A stretch of 64,000 nt of DNA, from the NCBI RefSeq assembly GCF_009600605.1, contig NZ_VWNA01000001.1, positions 558,001 to 622,000 on the forward strand. The letters run 5' to 3'. The notes under the pieces are model-generated. The model was given only the letters and a program-made list of their open reading frames with translations, had not been told where the DNA came from and ran no database searches. The stretch's first letter is position 1. Each line of letters starts with the position of its first letter. Both the position numbers and the translations under genes were made by a program. The DNA comes from Segnochrobactrum spirostomi (GTDB lineage: Bacteria; Pseudomonadota; Alphaproteobacteria; Rhizobiales; Segnochrobactraceae). This document shows, piece after piece, positions 8,837-16,283 of the stretch.

Positions 8837-8891
8837 TGTTCTCGTGCTATAAATCGAAAATCAGAATGATAGACGCGAAGGACGGCCGGCG

Positions 8892-9749
8892 ATGCTCGAC
8901 CTCGATCTCCTCAAGAGCTTCGTGTCGGTGGTCGATGCCGGCGGCTTCACCCGCGCCGGCGAGCGGGTCCACCGCACCCAATCGACCATCAGCCAGCAGA
9001 TCCGCAAGCTCGAGGAGACGGTCGGCAAGACCTTGATGCTCCGCGACGCGCGCCGGGTCGAGCTGACCGAAGAGGGCCGCAAGCTCGCCTTCTATGCCCG
9101 CCGGCTGCTCGCCTTGGAGGCCGAGGCCCGCGAGGCGGTCGCCACCCCGCGCACCGAGGTGGTGCGGCTCGGCATTCCCGAAGACCTCGCGATCGGCGCA
9201 CTGACGGAATCCGTCTCGGCCTTCGCCCGGTCGCAGCCCCATTGCCGGCTCGAGGTGCGCTGCGGCCTCTCGGTCGAGCTCGCGGCCGGCGCCGAGCGGG
9301 GCGAGTTCGACGTCGTCCTGACCAAGCGGGAGCCGGTCGGCGCGCCGGCCTTGGCGGTGTGGCCGGAACGGCTCGTCTGGATCACCAGCGCCCGCTATCC
9401 CCTCCAAAGAACGGGCGTGCTGCCCCTCGTCGTGTTCCCCCAAGGCTGCGTCTACCGCGCGCGGATGATCCACGCTTTGGATGCGGCCGGCCGCGATTGG
9501 CGGATCGCCTACGAGAGCCCGAACCTCCTCGGCATCCAGGCCGCGATCTCCGGCGGGCTCGGCGTCGCGCTCCTCGAGCAGCGGACGCTGGCGCCCGGTC
9601 TGCGCATCCTCGGACCGGAAGACGGCATGCCCGACGTCGCGCCGGCCGAGCTCGCCCTCAATCTCGCCCCGGGTGCCCCACCCCTCGCCCGCGACCTCGC
9701 CGACATCCTCGCCGCCTTCTGCTCGGAGGCGGTGCGGGAAGCGGCCTGA
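8892..9749 (+). CDS. LysR-family transcriptional regulator
   Basis: A 285-residue LTTR. The N-terminal winged helix-turn-helix (residues 2-62) reads LLKSFVSVVDAGGFTRAG then STISQQIRKLEETVG, the canonical LysR recognition segment. The rest is the periplasmic-binding-protein-like effector domain, seen from VRLGIPEDLA onward. It is divergently transcribed from the EamA transporter with a 120-bp shared region holding a LysR-type dyad, so it probably regulates that transporter and itself. The effector is not evident. Confidence 0.9.
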   Translation: MLDLDLLKSFVSVVDAGGFTRAGERVHRTQSTISQQIRKLEETVGKTLMLRDARRVELTEEGRKLAFYARRLLALEAEAREAVATPRTEVVRLGIPEDLAIGALTESVSAFARSQPHCRLEVRCGLSVELAAGAERGEFDVVLTKREPVGAPALAVWPERLVWITSARYPLQRTGVLPLVVFPQGCVYRARMIHALDAAGRDWRIAYESPNLLGIQAAISGGLGVALLEQRTLAPGLRILGPEDGMPDVAPAELALNLAPGAPPLARDLADILAAFCSEAVREAA

Positions 9750-9751
9750 TT

Positions 9752-9775
9752 CCGGCCGCCCGCGACGGCGGCCGG
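9752..9775 (+). terminator. GC hairpin after the LysR gene
   Basis: CCGGCCGCC and GGCGGCCGG form a perfect 9-bp stem with a 6-base loop starting 3 bases after the LysR stop. There is no T-run, so this is a likely transcription or RNA-processing boundary rather than a classical terminator. Confidence 0.45.
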
Positions 9776-9842
9776 CGTCATCATTGAGCCGCACGCGGCG
9801 CGTAGGCGGACATGCGAGGATCGTTCGCGCGGGAGGCCTGCC

Positions 9843-10619
9843 ATGGGTCGGTTCGAGAGCAATGTCGCCCACTATGTCCGCAATCGCCCGCGCTATCCGA
9901 CCGCCTTCTACACGGCGATCGCCGAGCGCCTCGGGCTCGACGGCACGGGCCGCCTCCTCGATCTCGGCTGCGGCCCCGGCTTCATCGCGATCGGGCTCGC
10001 GCCGCATGTCGGCGAGGCGATCGGCCTCGATCCGGAACCGGCCATGCTCGCCGCCGCCCGCGACGAGGCCGCGCGCGCCGGGGTGGCGCTGCGCCTGATC
10101 GAGGCCCGCGCGGAGGATGTGGGGCCCGATCTCGCCCCGGTTCGGCTGGCGACCTTCGGCCGCTCGTTCCATTGGATGGACCCAGCCGCCACCCTCGCCG
10201 CGATGAAGCGGGTGATCGAACCGAACGGCCACCTCGCCTTCATCCGCGACCGCATCACCGACGCCCCGGAGAACAACTGGCACGGCCCCTGGGAGCGCGC
10301 GCGCAAGGCGTTCGAGTCGCCCGACGATACAGGCGCCGTGCGCCGTCTCAGCCGGCTCGCCGATCGGATCGGGCCGGCCCTCGAGGGATCGCCGTTCCGC
10401 GTCGAGGGCGAGGTGTCCGTCCTGTCGACGCGGACGACCAATGTGGACGCCCTCGTCGAGCGCGCCCTGTCGATGTCGACCACCTCCCCGGCGAAGCTCG
10501 GCGCCCGCATCGACGCCTTCGAGGCGGCGATCCGCGTCGCCCTCGCGCCCTTCGCGGGAGCCGACGGACGGCTCACCGAGATCGCCTCCTCCGACGCGTT
10601 GATCGCCGTTCCGCGCTGA
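9843..10619 (+). CDS. Class I SAM-dependent methyltransferase
   Basis: A 258-residue cytoplasmic methyltransferase. Motif I LLDLGCGPGFIAIGLA (about residues 38-53) is the SAM-binding glycine loop, and the acidic residue of motif II is in IGLDPEPAML. FGRSFHWMDPAATLAAMKRV corresponds to post-II/III segments seen in the UbiE/type-11 methyltransferase group. The N-terminus VAHYVRNRPRYPTAF is typical of small-molecule methyltransferases of this subgroup. The substrate is unknown and there is no clear operon: 93 bases upstream follow a GC hairpin and 116 bases separate it from the RidA gene. Confidence 0.8.
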   Translation: MGRFESNVAHYVRNRPRYPTAFYTAIAERLGLDGTGRLLDLGCGPGFIAIGLAPHVGEAIGLDPEPAMLAAARDEAARAGVALRLIEARAEDVGPDLAPVRLATFGRSFHWMDPAATLAAMKRVIEPNGHLAFIRDRITDAPENNWHGPWERARKAFESPDDTGAVRRLSRLADRIGPALEGSPFRVEGEVSVLSTRTTNVDALVERALSMSTTSPAKLGARIDAFEAAIRVALAPFAGADGRLTEIASSDALIAVPR

Positions 10620-10735
10620 ACATGTCGGCGCGGCGGCGTGCCGCTGTACAGGCGCGCGCCGACCCTTTATCGCTCCCCTTCGTCCCGCCCAGGGATGAGA
10701 AGGCGCCCCGCAGAGGGATCAAGGAGCCACACGAC

Positions 10736-11089
10736 ATGACGATCGAACGGATTGAGACCGGCCCCCGCATGAGCCAGGCCGTGGTTCATGGCGACACCGT
10801 CTATCTCGCGGGCCAGGTCGCCCACGAAGACGTGGCGGGCGAAAGCGTGACCGAGCAGACACGCTCCGTGCTGGCGCAGATCGAAGCGCTGCTCGCCGCC
10901 GCCGGCACCGACAAGTCGAAGCTCCTCTCGGCCACGATCTACCTGACCGACATCGCGACGTTCTCGGAGATGAACGCGGTGTGGGAAGCCTGGGTGGTGC
11001 CCGGCGCGACCCCGGCCCGCGCCACCGTCGAGGCCCGCCTCGCGGCCCCGCAATATCACGTCGAGATCGTCGTCGTCGCCGCGCGCTGA
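10736..11089 (+). CDS. RidA-family protein (YjgF/YER057c/UK114), reactive enamine/imine deaminase-like
   Basis: A 117-residue protein of the Rid superfamily, which hydrolyses reactive 2-aminoacrylate-type enamines released by PLP enzymes. It shows the core VYLAGQVAHE, LAQIEALLAAAGTDKSKLLSATIYLTDI and the conserved arginine in ATPARATVEARLA, the position that binds the substrate carboxylate in RidA. The N-terminus IERIETGPRMSQAVVHGD matches the Rid4-7 or RidA-like subgroup rather than archetypal E. coli RidA. An AAGGAG Shine-Dalgarno precedes the start. It is convergent with the flavin reductase gene across a strong hairpin. Confidence 0.85.
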   Translation: MTIERIETGPRMSQAVVHGDTVYLAGQVAHEDVAGESVTEQTRSVLAQIEALLAAAGTDKSKLLSATIYLTDIATFSEMNAVWEAWVVPGATPARATVEARLAAPQYHVEIVVVAAR

Positions 11090-11105
11090 CGCGCGACCAA
11101 AGCTT

Positions 11106-11133
11106 GCGCGGTCCGGTCACGGCCGGGCCGCGC
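11106..11133. terminator. Bidirectional terminator-like hairpin between ridA-like and flavin reductase genes
   Basis: GCGCGGTCCGG pairs with CCGGGCCGCGC (one G-U pair) around a 6-base loop, 17 bases past the RidA stop and 31 bases from the convergent gene's stop. There is no clear T-tract. Confidence 0.5.
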
Positions 11134-11164
11134 GGCCCCTATCGGCGGCGACACGCGCCGCCGC

Positions 11165-11695
11165 TCAAGGCATCCGGGAGTCGAGCCGGATCGTCTCGCC
11201 GTCGACGACGAAGGTACCGTAGCCGCGGTGATGCAGCGTCTTCGGATCCCCCTGGGTGGGATCGCGCCACGCCTTCACGACTTCCAAGACGAACAGATTG
11301 TAGCGGTTGACGAGCCGCGTATCCGCGACCCGGCATTCGAGGTTCGCGAAGCACTCGGCGACGAGCGGCGGCCCGACCGTCTCCGCCGGCAGAGCCGTCA
11401 GGCCGATCGCGGCGAACTTGTCGGTGTCCCGGCCGGAACAATTGCCGACCGCGACGACCTTCGGCGCGAGCTCGACGCTCGGAATGGCTATCACGCATTC
11501 CTTGGTGGTGCGCAGCGCGGTGAAAGAATGGCCGGCGCTGCTGACGACGCACGCGGCAAGCGGCGGGGTGAACTCCACCATCATGTGCCAGGACATGGTC
11601 ATGACGTTCGCCACGCCCTTGTGGCGGGTGGTCAGGAGAACGACGGGGCCGGGTTCGAGGAGGCGGTAGACGTCGGACAGAGGGAGCGGGATCAC
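11165..11695 (-). CDS. Flavin reductase-like (FMN-binding split-barrel) protein
   Basis: A 176-residue protein of the flavin reductase/DIM6 family that binds FMN and typically reduces free flavin with NAD(P)H for partner oxygenases or acts as a small oxidoreductase. Visible family segments are PVVLLTTRHKGVANVMTMSW (start of the barrel), a CVIAIPS strand, and the NLECRV and NLFVLEVV strands. The start codon is GTG and overlaps the stop of a 39-codon gene (GTGA), which argues for translational coupling. The natural electron acceptor is unknown. Confidence 0.8.
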   Translation of the reverse strand: MIPLPLSDVYRLLEPGPVVLLTTRHKGVANVMTMSWHMMVEFTPPLAACVVSSAGHSFTALRTTKECVIAIPSVELAPKVVAVGNCSGRDTDKFAAIGLTALPAETVGPPLVAECFANLECRVADTRLVNRYNLFVLEVVKAWRDPTQGDPKTLHHRGYGTFVVDGETIRLDSRMP

Positions 11696-11811
11696 CGCTC
11701 CCGCCTCCTCGCCTTTTCCGGCACCCGGCGCGACTCGGTGCGCCGCGCCAGCGTCAGCGCGCCCCCGAGACCCGCCGCGAAAGCGAGAAAGGCGATCATC
11801 GTCGTAGCCAT
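11692..11811 (-). CDS. Small single-pass membrane protein (39 residues), coupled to flavin reductase
   Basis: This short gene starts ATG at 11811 with GGAG eight bases upstream. It encodes MATTMIAFLAFAAGLGGALT followed by an Arg-rich tail (LARRTESRRVPEKARRRER). The product is one transmembrane helix with a positively charged, presumably cytoplasmic, C-terminus. Its stop TGA overlaps the GTG start of the flavin reductase gene (GTGA), the classic coupling geometry. I recognise no named family; the tail resembles many short membrane microproteins. Support comes from the Shine-Dalgarno, the amphipathic logic and the overlap. It could still be a non-functional leader. Confidence 0.5.
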   Translation of the reverse strand: MATTMIAFLAFAAGLGGALTLARRTESRRVPEKARRRER

Positions 11812-12043
11812 CGTCACATCTCCGTCCTGCGGGGCCCCACGAAGGGCCCCGCGTCTTGGAACACGCTCTCCCCGTGCCCGCTAGAAAGCCAGCCTCGCCG
11901 GCTTCGATCCTTGTTCTCAGTCAAACGGTGGACGATGTGGGGGAGAAAAGACGCGCCTCTGCGCCGCACCGGCATGAACGATGCGCGGTCGGTGCAGACC
12001 GCTGAACGCCGAATCCGGCCCGCCCGAACGCCATGGGGACGTC

Positions 12044-12529
12044 ATGTCAGACTTCAGCGCCGGTATCTTGATGTTCCGCCGGCAGAGCGGCGTGATCGAG
12101 GTGCTGCTCGCCCACCCCGGCGGGCCGTTCTGGCGCAGCAAGGATCGCGGCGCCTGGATGATCATCAAGGGCGGACCGGAGCCAGGCGAGACGGCGGAGG
12201 CGGCGGCGCGCCGGGAATGGCAGGAGGAGACGGGCCGGCCGGCGGAGGGGCCGCTCGCGCCGCTCGGCGAGATCCGTCAGCGCGGCGGCAAGCGCGTCGA
12301 AGCCTTCGCCCTCGAAGGCGCGTTCGACCCGGCCGGGCTGACGAGCAACACGTTCGAACTCGAATGGCCGCCCCGAAGCGGCCGGACGGCAACCTTCCCC
12401 GAGATCGACGCCGTGCGCTGGTTCCCGCTCGACGAAGCGGCCGAGATGATTCTCGTCAGCCAGCGCCCGCTCCTCGACCGCCTCGCCGAGTTGCTCGCGG
12501 AGGCTAGACCTCACACTCCGTCGCGGTGA
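12044..12529 (+). CDS. NUDIX hydrolase
   Basis: A 161-residue pyrophosphohydrolase of the NUDIX superfamily. The full box GX5EX7REUXEEXGU is present, running from GGPEPGETAEAAARREWQEE into TGR at about residues 45-67. The opening FSAGILMFRR and the GGPFWRSKDRGAWMIIKGG segment match the subgroup of bacterial diadenosine-tetraphosphate/NTP-pyrophosphatase-like proteins (COG4119 type). The start at MSDFSAG is favoured because this is where family similarity begins. The 3' end overlaps the convergent SDR gene by 19 bases, so antisense interference between the two transcripts is possible. Confidence 0.85.
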   Translation: MSDFSAGILMFRRQSGVIEVLLAHPGGPFWRSKDRGAWMIIKGGPEPGETAEAAARREWQEETGRPAEGPLAPLGEIRQRGGKRVEAFALEGAFDPAGLTSNTFELEWPPRSGRTATFPEIDAVRWFPLDEAAEMILVSQRPLLDRLAELLAEARPHTPSR

Positions 12530-13281
12530 ATCTGGAACGGCGCGAACGACTGGCTGACCGGCATCATCTCGATCGCATTGATGTTCATGTGCGGCGGCAA
12601 GGTCGCGATCCAATAGATCGTCTCGGCGATGTCCGCGGGTTGCAGCGCATGCGCCCCGCCATAGAGCGCGTCGTAGGCCGCCTGGTTGCCGCCGGTGCGC
12701 ACCAGGGTGAACTCGCTCTCGCACAGGCCGGGCTCGACCGACGTCACCCGCACGCCGGTGCCGTGGAGGTCGGAGCGCAGACCGAGGGAGAACTGGCGGA
12801 CGAAGGCCTTGGTGCCGCCGTACGCGTTGCCGCCCGGATAGGGATAGGTCGCGGCGACCGAGCTCAGATTGATGATGGCGCCCTTGCGCTCGATCAGGGT
12901 CGGCAGCAGGCGGTGGGTGATGGTGACGAGCCCGGTCACGTTGGTCGCGATCATGGTGCGCCAATCGTCGAGCTTCGCCTTCTGCGCCGGCGCGGTGCCG
13001 AGCGCCAAGCCGGCATTGTTGACGAGGAGATCGATGCCGCGGAAGGCCTCCGGCAGGGCGTCGAGCGCCGCATCGATCGCAGCATCGTCGCGGATGTCGA
13101 ACGCCGCGGGATGGACCCGGTCGGCGCCGAGCTCCTCGACGAGCGTCTGGAGGCGGTCGGCCCGGCGGCCGGTGACGATCACGCGCCAGCCCGCGGCCAC
13201 GAAGCGCCGCGCCGTCGCGGCCCCGAAGCCGGAGGTGCCGCCGGTGACGAGAACCGTGGAGGTGGCTGCCGTTGCGCTCAT
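12511..13281 (-). CDS. SDR-family oxidoreductase, YdfG-like (NADP-dependent 3-hydroxy acid dehydrogenase)
   Basis: A 256-residue classical short-chain dehydrogenase. The cofactor loop TGGTSGFGAATA lies near residue 14, NNAG at about 90, and the catalytic Ser-Tyr-Lys set is in NLSSVAATYPYPGGNAYGGTK. The C-terminal MMPVSQSFAPFQIHRD is a hallmark of the YdfG group, which oxidises serine/3-hydroxy acids or reduces malonic semialdehyde with NADP. It is the last gene of a DinB-TetR-SDR unit, 68 bases downstream of TetR, so it is probably under that repressor. Confidence 0.9.
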   Translation of the reverse strand: MSATAATSTVLVTGGTSGFGAATARRFVAAGWRVIVTGRRADRLQTLVEELGADRVHPAAFDIRDDAAIDAALDALPEAFRGIDLLVNNAGLALGTAPAQKAKLDDWRTMIATNVTGLVTITHRLLPTLIERKGAIINLSSVAATYPYPGGNAYGGTKAFVRQFSLGLRSDLHGTGVRVTSVEPGLCESEFTLVRTGGNQAAYDALYGGAHALQPADIAETIYWIATLPPHMNINAIEMMPVSQSFAPFQIHRDGV

Positions 13282-13349
13282 CGATCACCCTCTCGGACAG
13301 GACGCGGACGGGCGCGATGTGACACCGCAGGACCGCCCGCGTCCAGCCC

Positions 13350-13982
13350 CTAGCGCGGCAGGCGCCGATCTTCGCCGGTCGCGCCCACGGCATTCAGGAT
13401 CTGCGCGCGGATGGCGGCGAGCGCGGCCGACCGCTCCTGCGCGGCGACCCAGCCCGAGGCGACGAGGCCGTGCAGCGCGCCGAACAGAAAGGCCGCCGTG
13501 AAGGCCGGGGACACGGCCCGCCACGCCCCCGCCTCGTCTCCGGCCGCGAGGAGCCGGGCGAGATCGTCGATCAGCGGATTCTTCGACAGGCCCGCGCGAG
13601 AGGCCGGCGGCGCCTCGACGAAAACGAGGTCATGGAGCGCGAGCAAGTCGAGATAGGCCTCGACGAACGCGTCCGACCAGGCCTGAAGGCGGCCGGTCCA
13701 ATCGTCGGCGGAGCGGTGGCCGACCGCGCCGGCGATCCTGCCGGACACTGTGCGGACGAAGCCGTCGCGCAGGGCATCGAGGACGTCGGCCTTGGAGGCG
13801 AAGTGCAGATAGAACGTGCCCTTGGCGATCCCCGCCGCCCGGGTGACGTCGTCGATCGTCGTCGCCGCGACGCCCTTCGCCAGAAACAGCCTTTCGGCGG
13901 CCCGGAGAAGATCGTCGCGCCGCTCGTCCGCGGGCTTCGTCCGCGGCTTTGCGGCGGGCTTGCCGGAAACGGAAGAGCTCAT
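13350..13982 (-). CDS. TetR-family transcriptional repressor
   Basis: A 210-residue TetR/AcrR regulator. The HTH spans roughly residues 20-66: DDLLRAAERLFLAKGVAATT, DDVTRAAGIAKGTFYLHFAS, with the usual K-DVL start of the next helix. The C-terminal helical ligand domain is diverse. The start overlaps the DinB stop (ATGA), so the two are translationally coupled. A perfect 8-1-8 palindrome upstream of the DinB gene is the obvious operator, implying autoregulation of the dinB-tetR-SDR unit. The inducer is unknown. Confidence 0.9.
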   Translation of the reverse strand: MSSSVSGKPAAKPRTKPADERRDDLLRAAERLFLAKGVAATTIDDVTRAAGIAKGTFYLHFASKADVLDALRDGFVRTVSGRIAGAVGHRSADDWTGRLQAWSDAFVEAYLDLLALHDLVFVEAPPASRAGLSKNPLIDDLARLLAAGDEAGAWRAVSPAFTAAFLFGALHGLVASGWVAAQERSAALAAIRAQILNAVGATGEDRRLPR

Positions 13983-14503
13983 AGCGAGGCGGTTTCGCCG
14001 CGCCGGCCCGGCTCGGTTCGGTGGAGGAAGCCCGTGAACACATCGCGCATTGCCGTCTCCTCGATCGCGGGAAGGAGCCGCCCGACCTCGCCGCGATGAT
14101 AGCCGCCGTGGGTGACGACATGGGCGAGCATCTCCTCCCGCGTCATCCGCCCCCGCGCCCCGTCGGTGAAGGTGAAGGGAATCTCGACGGCGAGGTCGTC
14201 CGGCGCGACGCGATCGATGAAGTCCACATACCAACGATCGGTCTCCCGCACGCCCGCCGCCAGCGCGGACAAGGGAGGCGGCTCGTCGCTCCAGCTCGCC
14301 GTGAAGGGATGACGCGTGCCGCCGAGATGGGCGGCGAAGATGCGGTCCACGATGTGGGCGTGGCTGAAAACGCGAAGCGCCGCGCGGAACGCGGCCGACC
14401 CGCCCTCCCCGGCCGCATCGACCCGTTCCAGCGCGGCGATGAGTTCGTCATCCGCCGTCGCCTTGTACCGGATCAGGGACGTCAGAAGCCGATGGGCCGT
14501 CAT
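13979..14503 (-). CDS. DinB-family protein (four-helix metal-binding fold)
   Basis: A 174-residue member of the DinB/YfiT superfamily of metal-dependent four-helix proteins, which includes bacillithiol- and mycothiol-dependent transferases. The candidate metal ligands are histidines in FSHAHIVDRIFAAHLGG (about residues 47-63) and in HVVTHGGYHRGEV. The ATG at 14503 is preceded by GGAGGTGGAG, and the upstream open codons are ignored for lack of similarity. The gene leads an operon with TetR (ATGA overlap) and the SDR. Despite the name, a DNA-damage role is not implied. Confidence 0.85.
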   Translation of the reverse strand: MTAHRLLTSLIRYKATADDELIAALERVDAAGEGGSAAFRAALRVFSHAHIVDRIFAAHLGGTRHPFTASWSDEPPPLSALAAGVRETDRWYVDFIDRVAPDDLAVEIPFTFTDGARGRMTREEMLAHVVTHGGYHRGEVGRLLPAIEETAMRDVFTGFLHRTEPGRRGETASL

Positions 14504-14645
14504 CTCCACCTCCGCATTCGCTCGTCTGCCTCGGAACGACCCAGTCGAAACCCGTCTCGGCGCGACCTGCTCGACCCGACCCCCGCCCTTGGCCGGGCAA
14601 TCCCCGCGCGTCCTCGCCTCATGAGGATGAGGCATGATAGGTTTC

Positions 14646-14662
14646 TGACTGACGGTCAGTCA
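14646..14662. promoter_or_regulatory. Perfect TetR-type operator palindrome upstream of dinB-tetR-SDR
   Basis: TGACTGAC-G-GTCAGTCA is an exact 8-1-8 inverted repeat, 143 bases upstream of the DinB start. It is of the size and form bound by TetR-family repressors. The neighbouring TetR at 13350-13982 is the natural candidate. Confidence 0.7.
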
Positions 14663-15034
14663 ATGCCAGTGCGGGTGGAACGGTGTTTTTTGAGGGAGGA
14701 AGAGAGCACGGGGGAAAAGGCACTTTGGAGGGCGAGCGCTGGCGGGCAGGCCCTAGGGATGGGCACTGGAAGGCGCGAGATTGTGGGGGCGCTGGGGCGC
14801 ACTGGGAGCGGACGTCGATGGTGCGTACGCTTGTGTCGGGACGCCGCGACGCTGGGAGGCTTGGAAGGCCGCCCCTGGGTTGCCGGCACAAGGCCGGCAA
14901 TGACGGCGAAGGGAGTTGTGCTAGGGACGGAACGCCCCACAGGGACATCCGAGGGCGCGTAGGGACGCCCAGATGTTTGGAGGGTGAAGACGTCCCTCAC
15001 CCTGCCTGCATCGTTCACTGCTGTGTGCGTCCTT
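14663..15034. other. Gene-poor stretch with a dispersed repeat
   Basis: No frame here has credible codon structure or recognisable protein similarity. The segment around 14877-14902 contains TTGCCGGCACAAGGCCGGCA followed by ATGACGG, a dyad of the kind found scattered through many Hyphomicrobiales genomes. It is often mistranslated as a VAGTRPAMT-like peptide in annotations. Confidence 0.45.
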
Positions 15035-15127
15035 CAGAGCCACCTCAACCGCGCCTTCAAGGCCCGCACCGGCGTCTCCCCGGGGGCGTTCCGAGCGGGC
15101 GGCGGGTTGCGCAGGGCGTCGTGGTGA
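15035..15127 (+). pseudogene. Remnant of an AraC-family regulator (C-terminal HTH end)
   Basis: Translation from 15035 gives QSHLNRAFKARTGVSPGAFR followed by AGGGLRRASW and a stop. QSHLNR-FK---G-SPG-FR is the second helix-turn-helix signature at the C-terminus of AraC/XylS regulators. Nothing upstream in the three plus frames continues the domain, so this looks like a decayed or truncated copy of about 30 codons. Confidence 0.6.
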
Positions 15128-15154
15128 GAACGGGAGCATCTCGCTCGCGGCTTT

Positions 15155-15325
15155 CACCCCACCCCGCCGCTGCGCGGCGACCCTCCCCCTCCAGGGGAGG
15201 GTGAAGGACGCCGCTATTTGGGTTGGCGCCGTTTTTCGCGGTATGCCAAGAGCTTACCGTATCGCACCCACCCTCCCCTGCCAGGGGGAGGGTCGACGGC
15301 CGAAGGCCGGCGGGGTGGGGTCCAG
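15155..15325. repeat. Pair of inverted REP-like palindromic elements
   Basis: Two copies of the same GC-rich element face each other. The first (about 15155-15203) runs CACCCCACCCCGCCG...CCCTCCCCCTCCAGGGGAGG. The second (about 15268-15325) runs CCACCCTCCCCTGCCAGGGG...CGGCGGGGTGGGG. Each has its own inner palindrome (CCCTCC...GGAGGG). Such elements are dispersed in many alphaproteobacterial genomes; the pair could fold into a long stem around the roughly 60-base centre. Confidence 0.6.
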
Positions 15326-15524
15326 CGAGGCGCCAAACCACCCCCGTCACTTTCGTCCAAGACGGCGGCGGGTCGGATCGCCGATCGGGCGATGATCGTT
15401 CGCGTCAGGATCCGTGCCATGCCTTCGCCGGCACCGGCTTTCATCCTCAGCGCGCTTTCGCCCTGCCCTCCTTCGCCCCTGCCCGCTTCGTTCCCACGCA
15501 GAGGTCCGCCGCAAACACGGCCGC

Positions 15525-16220
15525 TCACACCGACAGCTTCTTGCGCACCTCGGTCTCGACCATCTCCTCGCGGGTGCCGGAGAGGACGACCGAGCCGCGT
15601 TCCATCACCACGAAACGGTCGCAGAGGTCGCGGGCGAATTCGAAATATTGCTCGACGAGGACGATCGCCATGGTGCCCTCCCGGCGCAGGAAGTCGATCG
15701 CGCGGCCGATGTCCTTGATGATGGAGGGCTGGATACCCTCGGTCGGCTCGTCGAGCACGAGGAGGCGCGGCCGGGTGACGAGGGCGCGGCCGATGGCGAG
15801 CTGCTGCTGCTGCCCGCCCGACAGGTCGCCGCCGCGCCGCCCCAGCATGTCCCTCAGGACCGGGAAGAGGTCGAAGATGGTGTCCGGGATGAAGCGCTCG
15901 CCGCGTTTCAGGGGCGCGAAGCCGGTCTCGAGATTTTCCTTCACCGTCAGCAGCGGGAAGATCTCGCGGCCCTGGGGCACGAAGCCGATGCCGCGCCGCG
16001 CCCGGTCGTAGGATTTGAGGCGGGTGATGTCGCGCTCTTCGAAGCGGATCGCCCCGCGCGAGACCGGCTCGCGCCCGACGATCGCCCGCATCAGCGAGGT
16101 CTTGCCGACGCCGTTGCGGCCGAGCACCGCCGTCACCTTGCCCGGCTCAGCGAGCACCGAGACGTCGCGCAGCGCCTGCGCCGCGCCGTAATGAAGATCG
16201 ATGTGATCGACGACGAGCAT
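15525..16220 (-). CDS. urtE: Urea ABC transporter ATP-binding protein UrtE
   Basis: A 231-residue ABC ATPase of the branched-chain/urea (HAAT) class. It shows Walker A LGRNGVGKTSLM, the signature LSGGQQQQLAIGRAL, and Walker B LLVLDEPTEGIQPSIIKDI. The EGIQPSII sequence after Walker B and the LVEQYFEFA segment distinguish UrtE from LivF. It is the last gene of the minus-strand urtABCDE operon, 63 bases after urtD. No urease structural genes follow; instead there is a kilobase of repeats, so urease must be encoded elsewhere. Confidence 0.93.
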   Translation of the reverse strand: MLVVDHIDLHYGAAQALRDVSVLAEPGKVTAVLGRNGVGKTSLMRAIVGREPVSRGAIRFEERDITRLKSYDRARRGIGFVPQGREIFPLLTVKENLETGFAPLKRGERFIPDTIFDLFPVLRDMLGRRGGDLSGGQQQQLAIGRALVTRPRLLVLDEPTEGIQPSIIKDIGRAIDFLRREGTMAIVLVEQYFEFARDLCDRFVVMERGSVVLSGTREEMVETEVRKKLSV

Positions 16221-16283
16221 GACGCTCCCCTTTAAGCTTCCCCCGCCCGGCCGACCGCCAAAGCCGCGGCCCGCGGACGCGCC

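Noticed and set aside
14683-15204. 173-codon frame in the gene-poor region
   Set aside because: Its translation is random in composition; the only protein-like signal is in another frame (AraC remnant), and the rest is repeat DNA.
15155-15325. CRISPR-like repeats
   Set aside because: Only two copies, facing each other and internally palindromic; no regular spacing or multiple units. REP-like elements fit better.
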